From: Antedon bifida
Taxonomy: Eukaryota > Echinodermata > Crinoidea > Comatulida > Antedonidae
DNA: 64,000 bases
Direction of reading: 5' to 3'
Assembly: GCA_963402885.1 (NCBI GenBank)
Contig: OY727093.1
Location: forward strand, 15,121,501 to 15,185,500
Part shown: in pieces, positions 46,101 through 56,066 of the stretch
Layout of the letters: every line of letters begins with the position of its first letter
Position numbering within the stretch: position 1 is the stretch's first letter
Translations under genes and position numbers: made by a program
The notes under the pieces: generated by a model
Told to the model about the DNA's origin: nothing
Databases searched by the model: none
What the model saw: only the letters and a program-made list of their open reading frames with translations

Positions 46101-46599
46101 GCGTTTCATGTCATTTTAAGCATGTCAAAAATTCCCAAATTCCCAAAATTGCTACATGTGCGGTGCGCACGTAGCAATAAAAACATATTTTTTTCGCGTG
46201 ATTTATGTTTTTTTCAGCCTTTTCTAGTAATTTTACCAACTTTTAAACAATTTCGTCTTAAAGTTACGTCATACGAGCACGTCGAATTGGACAATTTGCG
46301 CGCGTTTTTGATGAAAAAGTTCAAAAATTTGTCAAAATTATGCCTGTCATAATTTCTAAACTACACTATCAACTTTTTGTGGATGACATATTCTGGAAGT
46401 CGATGACTTGTAGATATCGGATCATGTTTTAATATGGCTAACCGGACATTGTGACGTCATCGTATGGCCACGCAAATATAAAATTTAGGATTTTTGTATC
46501 TTTCGTCATAGCTCATCACATTTAGTAGAGCGCATCTCCACTTATCCGTTTTCTATTTTCACCATGATTTTGATATTGTCTATTTTTTATTTTTTTATT

Positions 46600-47029
46600 T
46601 ATTTAATCGGTATAAAAAGACTCAAAATACAACTCATAGTTGAAATGTATTTAAGATTTTCAATTCAATAAGGTTAATATGTTAGAGCATTTATTTGTAA
46701 GTAATTACTTTCTTAATGTTAATATTGGTGTTCACTCTTTTGTACGATTTGGATTTTACAAATTTTAAAATTCTAATTTGTTTTAATACTGTAATTTAAT
46801 ATTGATGTAGATGTGTAAATTAAGATTTTCAGTTTTTGGTTAAATCCTTATTAATAATTTAATTAATATCTTTAGTATTAAGTGTCATTGTCATTGTCAA
46901 GTTAAACTCTTGTTGTTAATTGTTTAATTGCTAAATAGTGTATAATGTCTTACGGCCTTGTCGAAAAACACCATTGAGGTGAACAAGTGTTACCGTGATT
47001 AAATAAAGTTTTTATTATTATTATTATGA
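46600..47029 (+). mobile_element. LINE 3' end with ATT tail
   Basis: Ends GTTACCGTGATTAAATAAAG-TTTTTATTATTATTATT, the look of a CR1/L2-type 3' UTR with a short tandem tail. No coding part is attached. The T-rich edge at 46580-46605 could instead be the A-rich tail of the minus-strand LINE at 47434. Confidence 0.5.
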
Positions 47030-47433
47030 AGAGCTTACAAATGAAAATGATAATTCACATAAAACAAAGTTAAACGAAGAAAAAACACATTAAGGCCTAT
47101 GATACAGTAATAATTACTGTATAATTCATTAAACTTAAAATTACTATAAAAATTGCTTAAAGATCAAAAGATAAGATTAATAATTACAAATTCTTAAATA
47201 TTTACAATTTTAAAAAATAGAGACTAATATTATTAATCACATTATTTTTATACACCAATAATATATATGTATAATTTATTTAAACTAAAAAATTACTATA
47301 AAAATTGCACAAAGATCAAATTCAAAGGATGATATTAATAATTACAAATTCATATATATTTACAAATTTAAAAAATTGAATCTTAATCACATTCATACTC
47401 TCCGAAATGTCTTTAAAGGTTAATTGTCCAAAT

Positions 47434-47958
47434 CTATTCATTATTTAAGAGTCCAATAACACTTGGAATTGTTGAGGCAGCAAGTCTTTTAGTCCGACAT
47501 CGTGGCACATCGAACTTATTAACTTTACGCAAACACCTTGTCGGCTTTTCTTTTTCAGGGATCCATTCCTTAAAACGATCCGACTTTAGCAGCCCCTTTC
47601 CAAAGTTATAAAGAAGAACCTGACGTCTATGCTGCAATGTCTTTAACTTGAGGGTTTCAAGTGATTTTGCGTAACTAACATAGTTTTGATATCCAATAAT
47701 AAGTTTTACAACACGCTTTTGGATGAATTCAAGTTGATCACTCTGTTTATTGGTGATCGAGCTATGCCAAAGAGGACTGGCATACTCAAGTAAAGGACGA
47801 ATGTATGTTGTAAAAGTGAAAACCAGGTCATCCTTTGGGGCTCCAAAACGCTTCAGAATGTATAGCATATATAGACGACGTGATGCCATGGAAACGACTT
47901 CTTTAATCTGCATGTCCCACTTGAGGTCACTTTGTAGATGCACTACAAGAAGTTTCAC
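47434..47958 (-). mobile_element. CR1/L2-type LINE remnant, C-terminal region
   Basis: A 174-residue frame: KLLVVHLQSDLKWDMQIKEV, ASRRLYMLYILKRFG, then IRPLLEYASPLWHSSITNKQ, SDQLEFIQKRVVKLIIG and a C-terminal PxCRTKRLAASTIPSVI. This is the region after the reverse transcriptase of CR1/L2-like LINEs common in marine invertebrates. The catalytic YADD part is absent, so it is 5'-truncated. Confidence 0.8.
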
Positions 47959-47999
47959 ACTTTTTTACCTTTTATTCCAAGTTTTATCTACTGGTTTTA

Positions 48000-48215
48000 T
48001 ATATATTTTTTATTTCTTTATTGTTTAATTAATTTATTTTCTTTATTTATATTTTTTTCTTCTCTTAATTTAAATTTGTAAATGCAATCCCGTCACAAGA
48101 TTATAATCTTTTTGGGATTTGCCTTCGTCCATTTTCTTGTATTATCACTTGCCATTTTGTTTTTGTTACTTTTGTCTTCTAGACGTGAATAAATGTTCTT
48201 TGAATTGAATTGATG
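48000..48215 (+). mobile_element. LINE 3' tail
   Basis: T-rich sequence ending CGTGAATAAATGTTCTTTGA-ATTGAATTGA, typical of a LINE 3' UTR with a GAATT-type tail. It abuts the truncated end of the gene copy at 48255-50050. Confidence 0.45.
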
Positions 48216-48254
48216 ATGCTCAAATTGGTACTGGAAACAACTAGTCACCCATTC

Positions 48255-50050
48255 ATAAAAATTACTGATCTGTACCAGCCAAATATTTACCGGATGGTAG
48301 AGTAGCATCTTGTCGCATATTTAATATTAAAAGATCAAGGTTGTGGACGCTTTTCTCAAGCATGTCGAACATCTTCTTAAAAAGGCCCAAAGAAATGTGT
48401 ATAGCTGGTATTGTCACCTAAAAAATATTCATTTATATTTCAGTTATTAAAAATATACAGTATTAAAAACATAAGGTATGCATATTGTTTGTTACATTTT
48501 TTCTAACATGGTTTTGATAATATAAATTGGTTTTTGTTTTTGTCAATAACACAATAATTTGTTGATACAGTATATTTAACTTCTAACCTTACCGTGTTTA
48601 ATTCAATATCTACCATGTATGGCTGGACAACACTATGTGATATGTGCTTGCTCTTCTTTGGGTCTTTCCCATTGTCAACAAATGCCTTGTAGTCTTTGTT
48701 GTAATCTTTAAGACATCTGCGAGTACTTGGCTTTGTATTTAGCCAAACATCCTCTTGGCTGCAGTAGCAATAAATGCAACTGTACTTTCCTATAAAATTG
48801 AATATCCATTTACTTAATATAGTATTGAAAATTTAAATTTGCATAAGTGTACTCACCATTTGGTCCATTAAGGCCATATATGCGACACAGAAAGTCGTAG
48901 TCAAAAAAAATAGGCGGATGTTATGACTCCTGAAAAATATTTTTTTATTAGAATTACTCAGTTGTTGAATTTGAACCTTGAGCACATTGTATATTTAATT
49001 TAATTTTAAATTTGTTATTAAAGATGTATTGTCCCCCTGAAAAATAATTTTTTTAAATTTTTTTTTTGAATATGCCATTTTAATGTCACATAATAGTTAT
49101 TGACCTCGACCAAAAATTGGATCGAAAAAAAAATTATTTACCTGAAAAAACTGGAATTTAAAGCAAAAAATGGTCAAATTGGCTGCCAGCCAATGGATTT
49201 TTGGTTGAATTTAACCATTTATCATGTTATTTTATAAGTTAAAACATTATTTTTTTCCGTTTTTTTTCTACGGAAGTGATTCACTTTATTAAAACTACAA
49301 AATAACCTATTCAAAATCTGATTTAATTAATCTTCATTTTTCATGTTTTTGGGGGACAATACATCTTTAAACAGAAAAAAGTTATGTAAAGTATCAGTAA
49401 TGTATTAATTGTTTGGCATCTAGATAACGAAAACAAATTATAAATGTTTTACACTTTTGGGTTGTTGGGGATATCCATTTGCTGCCTTCCAAATCCATGA
49501 TTTCATTTATGATTAGGTTTAGGCCTTTCTGTATGTTTACTGTTAAATCTGGGGCTTGAAAAACAAGCACAACAATTACATTATGTAAAGCATTCGGTTT
49601 GTCCAAGCAACACAATTGAAATTTTATGTAAATCTCATCATTATGAAAATTTAGCGGTTCATCTGACCTGTGGAATATATAATGTATACTGTAAGTGTAA
49701 CAGCAATTATGAAATGAATATGGGTTTTGTACGATAACAATAAAATTAATTATACAGTAGTAATGCACGTTTCCAAATACGATATTAAGCTAAGTATTTA
49801 AGTTAGAAAATAAAAGTAAATTCAGTGTACATACATTGCATATTGATTCAAATAATTGAATACAAGCTGCTTAATGTTTTTCAGACGTACCACAGCCACT
49901 TCCTCTAGTGATAGGCCTCCAACCGAATTCGCGCCATCTCGTTTAACAAACATGTACTCGTGTGTCTTTACCAGGTGGTCTCCTATTATATTTTCTTGGC
50001 ATACTCTTATCGCTCTCTCGGATGCAAATAAACCTGGGCAATATCTAAAA
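48255..50050 (-). mobile_element. broken transposase-like gene, minus copy
   Basis: Exon-like pieces in order on the minus strand: 50050-49860 (GLFASERAIRVCQENIIGDH, LSLEEVAVVRLKNIKQLVFN), about 49675-49450 (FQLCCLDKPNALHNVIVVLV), 48929-48857 (DYDFLCRIYGLNGPN), 48789-48593 (KYSCIYCYCSQEDVW, VQPYMVDIELNT) and from 48417 (VTIPAIHISLGLFKKMFDML). Splice-like GT/AG borders flank several. The DYxFLCxxYGLxGxxGxxxC(L/I)xC block matches a widespread uncharacterised family in coral and other aquatic genomes, as I recall it; the fold is probably transposase-like. Frame errors occur, and the N- and C-termini are missing. Confidence 0.6.
49018..49370. mobile_element. TIR MITE, intact copy
   Basis: 353 bp with perfect 20-bp inverted ends, TTAAAGATGTATTGTCCCCC at the left and its complement at the right. 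The terminal TTAA may be the target (piggyBac/Kolobok style), or TA the duplicated target. It lies in an intron-like gap of the broken gene copy at 48255-50050 and preserves the empty site of the Helitron at 19184. Confidence 0.75.
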
Positions 50051-50392
50051 TAACAGACTTAAATTATTTGCATTTTATTGTCCAGGCAGTTTTGGACATC
50101 CATTTTCTTTATTGAAAGTAGTTTACAATTAGTACTATGTGTAGTTAAGATTACTGTGCTCAAGATTTGATTTGTGTTTTTGTTGCTTTAACATATCTTT
50201 CACAGTATTCAGAATTTACTTTAAACGATTACCTACGTAATGCTCGTTGTTGGCTCCAATTTCGCATTAAACAAAACATTTGAGGTTTTCACTGAAATTT
50301 TCTTCAAATTTTCACCATCACCTCCTAACAATTCAATGTCTTATGCAAGCATATATAATCAAACATTTACCTAGATTTTCAAGAGTTACGGC

Positions 50393-50860
50393 ATTGCGCG
50401 TTCACAGATTTTAGAAAGTCACGTGGTGTGCACGCCGGCCATGTTTGTGTCCAACTATGCCTATGTAGCATATGGAGTCGAGTCATTTGCTTAAAAAATG
50501 TATAACATTCACATTCACAAGTTTAAATATAGAATTTAATAACAAAAGAATAAATTTGTTTAAAGGTTTTTGTTAAGATAATAACGAAATCATAAAGTTA
50601 CTGCGAACATGATTTCAAACAACAAAATGTAAAAACAATGCATTACTACTATAGAGAATCGCTGTACAAACTAAAAGCGCACGCGTAGAGCGTGCGTGGA
50701 GCGCACAACCAGAGCCGTTCCGAAATTGCTATTTTTGTTGTTTAAAATCATGTTCGCAGTAACCTTATAATTCTTTTATTATTTTAACAAAAACCTTTAA
50801 ACAAATTGATTGTTTTGATATTAAATTCGATAATTAAAGCCTTTTGAACGTTATACATTA
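50393..50860. mobile_element. palindromic MITE, partial copy
   Basis: Arms of about 150 bp (GTATAACATTCA...AAACCTTTAAACAAATT and its complement) around a GCGCACGCGTAGAGCGTGCG centre. Same family as 53873-54474 but lacking the outer ends. It sits between the two opposed transposase-like gene copies. Confidence 0.7.
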
Positions 50861-50931
50861 TTTTAAAGAATTGTGTATTGGTTTTGCATTGACTGTATGT
50901 GGTATGTTACTGTTATTTATTGTCTTGTGAA

Positions 50932-52125
50932 ATGGAGTACCATACATATGCATTGAGTGTATGTGGTGTCAAGTTAACACGAAATCAGCAAAAATTAAAA
51001 GATAGCGTCCTGACATTTTTAAATATCGATTTAACTCATGAAAACAAAGATGAACATCCACCATTCATTTGCAAGAACTGTCAATTTTCAAGCTATAACA
51101 CAACTCAAAGGTACATAATCCCTTAGTATCAATTGAGGTAGATCATTTAAGTACATCAGTTTTGTTTTTAATTATCTTTATATTAGAGAAACAAATGTAC
51201 TTACTTCATTATATGGCACTGTTGGTATTAAAATTTATATCTTTTAGGTGTCTGTTCCTAGCCTGCACTTGTCATTGGGTATATTCAAGAAGCTCTTTGA
51301 TATGCTTGAGACGGAGGCGCACAGCATAGATTGCCTCATATATTCCCTAAGGAAAAATGGAGAACTTGATGACACTTCTGAATCAAAGTTCGATAAAATA
51401 ATTCAACATCAGATCCAAACACAAATTGATATCAAAGAAAAGATTGAAGAAAAGAAATTAAAGTTGACTGAGATGGAGGACGCAATTCCATTAATCTATC
51501 TTAAAGGAAGTGTTGATGGTAGCATCATTACCAATGAGGGAAAGATGGTCAAATTGAGAGAAGAGATTGAGTCACTGGTAAGTTACTCAAACAATAAATG
51601 ACTAGTGAATGCTCCACTACATGAAATGAAAATTCAAGAAGCTGAGATACCCATCGGAAAAATTCAGCTAATTGACAAAAGAGTAAAAGAATTGGTCACC
51701 AAGTACGATGCACTCCTTTCCAAATTTTCTAGGATTCACAATAACTTGAATCATTCAAAACCTGTCACAGATGTTGATATTCAAGAAAATGGTAATGTAA
51801 TTGTGCTTACCTTTCAAGATATTCCTTAGACATGCCATTGTTTCTTTTCCTACAACACACTGTAACTGTTTCTTTTCTCTTCTACAAAAAAAATTCAGAT
51901 GAAGCCATAAAAGACTTTATGGAGGAACATCGAAAAACCAACAAAAGTATAACTCCAAAATTACATATGCTTGAGGAAAATGTCATTCCCCAATTAAAGG
52001 CTTGGAGATTTGGTCTGGGACTGGTTAGCGAGCAAGGTGGGGAGTGTATTCAAGCCACACTTAATAAAAGGAAAAGAACAGTTGCTGGGATGCATGACAG
52101 ACTTGGACAGTTAACATCCATGTGA
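50932..52125 (+). mobile_element. broken transposase-like gene, plus copy (N- and C-terminal parts)
   Basis: Same family as 48255-50050 in the opposite orientation. An N-terminal exon, 50932-51110, encodes MEYHTYALSVCGVKLTRNQQ and PPFICKNCQF, a C-x2-C...C-x2-C finger, ending at a GT donor. Then 51248-51600 (VSVPSLHLSLGIFKKLFDML plus a Glu/Lys coiled coil), 51605-51829, and 51898-52125 (ITPKLHMLEENVIPQLKAWR, FGLGLVSEQGGECIQATLNK, stop). The N-terminal exon does not join the 51248 exon in phase, so the central exons are missing. The Leu-rich LHMLE...W.FGLG..EQGGE end is a hallmark of the family from memory. Confidence 0.6.
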
Positions 52126-52126
52126 T

Positions 52127-52200
52127 TTTGTCTACAGCGCCATGAGCAATGAATGTTGGAATGGCGCTATATAAATCGAACGATTGATTGATTGATTGAT
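52127..52200 (+). mobile_element. repeat 3' tail with GATT microsatellite
   Basis: CAGCGCCATGAGCAATGA... TGGCGCTATATAAAT followed by GATT repeats. The small hairpin GCGCCAT/ATGGCGC and simple-repeat tail are typical of CR1/L2 LINE or SINE 3' ends. It directly follows the stop of the gene copy at 50932-52125. Confidence 0.5.
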
Positions 52201-52205
52201 ACTGT

Positions 52206-53308
52206 CAAAATTTAAAAAAAAATTTAATTTTTTATTCTACAAATGCAATGCTGTTGCTGCCATAGTTTAGTAATATTCAAGCCATAGGAAGATAGACTAT
52301 GATATTTTTACATTTTCTTCTGTAGAATAGCTTAGGCCCTCATGAAAGCTAGTTAGTAAGTATACTTATCCTCCTAGGCCTACCTACTGTATGTCTTGAT
52401 GGTACCTGTTGTGATGTTACCTCCTATATCTTTGTAGACTCGACATACAAGACATGTAACACCAATTTATATAACACAAATATATAAACTTTTATTCAAA
52501 ATTTAGGTATCTCGGCACCTTCACCGGAAGTGGAAGTCTTTCTCCCATAAGATCACCAACCAAACTTAACTACATCTAAAACTATCTCCTATATCAAATC
52601 ATCCTGTTTTATCAGCAACCACTTAGCACTAGCAAAACATTCTGTACATGGACCTGCCAATCAAAGTAACAATTATCAACAATACACTGTAGTTGTTATC
52701 TAAAGTAACAGATATGCAAATGAATATGTGAACTGTGTGAAGATGACATACATCTTGAATTACAATACAGTACAACCATGGAGGAATACAACATATGAAT
52801 ACAATAACTTCATAACAGTACCATATTAAAATTAGGCCTAGACCTAGCTAGATAGAGCTGTTACCAAGCCTGGCCCTGCTGATTTCCCCTCCTAATGACA
52901 TATACTTGGGCTAGGCCTACTAAGAGTATATTATTCTAGGCCTATATTTATTTTTCGTGGCTTAAACCTAGTACTTAGTGACAAACCTTTGTTAGGCCTA
53001 GGCCTTTAGCAGCACACCCACGTGTGCAAAACAGGCAAATGGGCCCCAAAAATATAACCTCACCATTACCCTGTAATTAAACTGCTATTTTTTACTGTTT
53101 TTTGTCGCAAAATAGACGTAAGATTTCAATATTCATATATCTCGGGAAGTCTTGAGAAACGGAGTGACCGCTGGCTTCGAATATCAATTACATGCCTTCT
53201 TCTTCGAAGAAGAAAACAATTTCAATTTTTTATTCTACAAATGCAATGCTGTTGCTGCCATAGTTTAGTAATATTCAAGCCATAGGAAGATAGACTATGA
53301 TATTTTCC
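52206..53308. repeat. direct ~95-bp repeats about 1 kb apart
   Basis: TTTTTTATTCTACAAATGCA through AGATAGACTATGATATTTT occurs at about 52220-52305 and 53224-53306, near-identical. The 0.9 kb between has no gene; it holds TAGGCCTA-rich sequence and a TTTATTC-containing AT-rich part. Confidence 0.7.
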
Positions 53309-53669
53309 GATTTAAAGGCGTATATTCAATAAAGTTATTATAACATGAATATTCATTAAATTTTCAATTATAACACTGTCTATTGGTCAGTTTATTACCT
53401 CTCTTTTACCAGGGTATTAAAAATAGTCTTCCGGGTATTTAAACTAGCGCCCTCTATAACATAAAATATGAAAAAGCGAGCATCGAAACTATAGAGGGGT
53501 CACCACTTTTTGTCTCGCTGGAATCTGCCGTGAGTTATGGGATGTTTCGTTCCAAAATCAATCAATCGAATGAATGAATCTTTATAATGTACTAGCGCAC
53601 GCGAGCGCAATATTCTTTGCCACAAGTACTTCTGTACGCTGTGCACATTGATATTTCACCGTAAAATGT

Positions 53670-54474
53670 GCAGTAACTTAACTTATTAATATTTTAACAA
53701 AAACCTTTAAACAAATTGATTGTTTTGATATTAAATTCGATAGTTAAAGCTTTTTGAACGTTATACATTTTTAAAACAAAAGACTCAACTCTATACTCTA
53801 CATAGGAACACTTGGACACAAACATGGTTTCTAATCCATTCAAAGTCATAACTCTTTAAATGGCTCTGGGATGGCCCAGAGCCATATATAGAGAGAGTTA
53901 CGACTTTGCGTTCACGGATTTTAGAAAGTCACGTGGTGTGCACACCGGCCATGTTTGTGTCCAACTATGCCTATGTAGCGTATGGAGTCGAGTCATTTGC
54001 TTAAAAAATGTATAACATTCACAAGGCTTTAAATATCGAATTTAATATCAAAACAATCAATTTGTTTAAAGGTTTTTGTTAAGATAATAACGAAATCATA
54101 AAGTTACTGCGAACATGATTTTTAAACAACAAAATGTAAAAACAATGCATTACTATAGAGAATCGCTGTACAAACTAAACGCGCACGCGTAGAGCGTGCA
54201 TGGAGCGCACAACCAGAGCCGTTCCGAAATTGCTATTTTTGTTGTTTTTAATCATGTTCGCAGTAACTTTATAATTTTTTTATTATTTTAACAAAAACCT
54301 TTAATCAAATTGATTGTTTTGATATTAAATTCGATAATTAAAGCCTTTTGAACGTTATACATTTTCAAAACAAAAGACTCAACTCCATACGCTACATAGT
54401 AATAGTTGGACACAAACATGGCTTCTAATCCATTCGAAGTCGTAACTCTCTCTATATATGGCTCTGGGATGGCC
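53670..54474. mobile_element. palindromic MITE: full copy joined to a half copy
   Basis: The full copy 53873-54474 (602 bp) has inverted ends GGCCCAGAGCCATATATAGA and TATATATGGCTCTGGGATGG-CC, and a near-complete internal palindrome with GCGCACGCGTAGAGCGTGC in the centre. A right half of another copy (53670-53875) is fused to its left end through GGCTCTGGGATGGCC. Non-coding. Confidence 0.72.
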
Positions 54475-54548
54475 GAATGTCTAGCGCCCTCGCACCACAG
54501 GCTGGCCCAAAGTTAAGAAGAACCACAGACCGTGTGTTTCACGGCAAC

Positions 54549-55115
54549 GGGACGATTCGGCCCGGGACGATACGGCCCTGGGACGATTCGGCCCGGGACT
54601 ATTTGGCCCGGGACTATTCGGCCCAGGACGATTCGGCCCTGAGACGATTCGGCACACTTACATTTATCGGCTTTGATGCATTTTATAAGCATAAAATAAG
54701 CTTTTTCCCTCAAACTTTATTTTCAGAGAGACTATGGGGTAGTACTACTAGGGATAAAGATGCAATAATGCAAACATTTAAACAAAAATTGTCGAAAATG
54801 ATCATTTTTTAGTCACGCGAACGATGTAAACAAGTTACGCCCTCTGTTGGCCGCTTGGCGAATGCGCGCACAAAATAAACAAGGTTTTCGAAGTAATAAA
54901 TTGAATATTAAATTACGTTTTTTTAGTAATTTATTATATATATTATATCAACATTGTCAATATTAATAAAATACGTATTGTTAAACACCTTTAAAAGTAA
55001 AAAAAAAATGAATATGAATTTGGTCTAAAGTGAGACGTTTCGGCCCACAAAGTGGGATGTTTCGGCCCAGAAGTGGGCCGAAACGTCCCACTCTAAAAGT
55101 GGGCCGAATCGTCCC
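54549..55115. mobile_element. TIR element with an 18-bp minisatellite at its left end
   Basis: Inverted ends GGGACGATTCGGCCC and GGGCCGAATCGTCCC. The left end is a run of about six ~18-bp units (GGGACGATTCGGCCC with GGGACTAT variants, 54549-54655). The right end carries degenerate GTGGGCCGAAACGTCCCA units. 567 bp; no protein. The repetitive open frames over this run are artefacts. Confidence 0.65.
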
Positions 55116-55972
55116 TGAACCTGTTTCACGACTAGGCCTAGACTCCAAACCCTGCTCACTTTTTCACGAGTAGGCCTAATAACATACAGTATTGTTGGAA
55201 TAGTTTGACAAACGAAGTCGTCATTTCTGAAACCACCAACACATTTAAAAACCGAATAGATTCGTCGTAGACATTTTATTTAGAATAGAAAGGCACACGC
55301 CGCCTAAACTTACCGATAATTTATATCTAAACTAGCCTATATGTACAGAGATCTCATGTCACAGATGCTTCTTCGTTGGCCATTTTAAGTTTTACACCTG
55401 TTTTTCGATAGTTTATTTTATTTATTTTTTATAATAATCATTTTCTAGTATTAGTTTACTTTTAGTAGGCCTATTGACAGTAAATGTTTTATATAATTTA
55501 GAATTTATTCCTTTAGGGGAAATCGCATCGGCCCTATTAATTATTGGATATCGACGAATGAATTACGTGGGAAAAAATATTTCGCGCCAAATTAAGGTTT
55601 TGTTGACGCCCTCACTCTGGGAATCACGACTCGATCGACACACACATGTTACATCGACGATCGACTACGTACTCCACCAGCGGCGCGAAACTGGAAACAT
55701 AATACTGTATTCATTTGCTTGGCACCTAAACAAAACAGTTGTCCATGCTTTTTGTTTTGCTACAATAATCAGAATGTAATGTTTCATTTAAGAAAAGGTT
55801 GGTATATGAACACATAAAATATGTATCCACCGTTTTGTGTTTTACCTAGGCCTAGGCCTAACGTATCATATCAAGCTTTATTTGTTAATATTATTTTTCA
55901 GCTTCCCTCACATAGCCTACAGTCGACTCACACTAGCCTAGCTAGGCCGGCTAGCCTAGCTGGATGCTAATC
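55116..55972. other. no recognised gene; TAGGCCTA-rich
   Basis: Contains TAGGCCTA clusters at 55130-55180 and 55845-55960. A 101-residue + frame (55474-55779) resembles nothing I know and has no supporting codon or splice pattern. Confidence 0.4.
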
Positions 55973-56066
55973 AAGTCGCCCCTTACAAAGTCGCCCCATC
56001 GCAAAGTCGCCTCGACACAGTCGCCCCATCGCAAAGTCGCCCCAACACAAAGTCGGGGCGACTACG
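55973..56066. repeat. AAGTCGCCCC minisatellite
   Basis: Five or so units of 17-18 bp of the form CAAAGTCGCCCC(A/T)..C, ending CAAAGTCGGGGCGACTACG, an inverted half-unit. This design resembles the left end of the element at 54549 and may be one terminus of a similar element; the other was not found. Confidence 0.6.

Larger units (their letters stand above)
36663..46579 (+). mobile_element. head-to-tail array of Helitron-like units (family B)
   Basis: Four unit ends share the hairpin ACTCGTCA-(A/G)AG-TGACGAGT, then TTCA(A/T)(A/G)TCTAG: at 38103, 39581, 44188 and 45762. After three of them the next unit opens at once with TTCTTCTTTCTTTC. Units run about 36663-38103, 38104-39581, 39582-44188 (split by 40316-44067), 44189-45762 and 45763-46579 (cut off). 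Shared interior words include GTGAATGACGTCAGA, GACGTCATCGTATGGCCACA, GTTACGCGCGCACGCGCATT and GGTGCGCACG. The first unit also has an inner ~300-bp duplication (36715/37005). No Rep/helicase was found. The hairpin plus CTAG next to T is Helitron-like and resembles family A. Confidence 0.72.

Noticed and set aside
37768-46352. Short frames recurring across the Helitron-like units (QNLYPSDVMTSSYGHTNVKY type)
   Set aside because: They recur because the DNA units recur; the frames are short, not conserved in start or stop, and lack known domains.
52455-52800. A second LTR-like unit starting TGTAACACC with TTTATTC inside
   Set aside because: No convincing CA end with a matching target duplication could be found.
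54477-54812. Plus and minus frames rich in RPGTIRPWDDSAR or GRIVPG repeats
   Set aside because: Translation of an 18-bp non-coding minisatellite at a transposon end.
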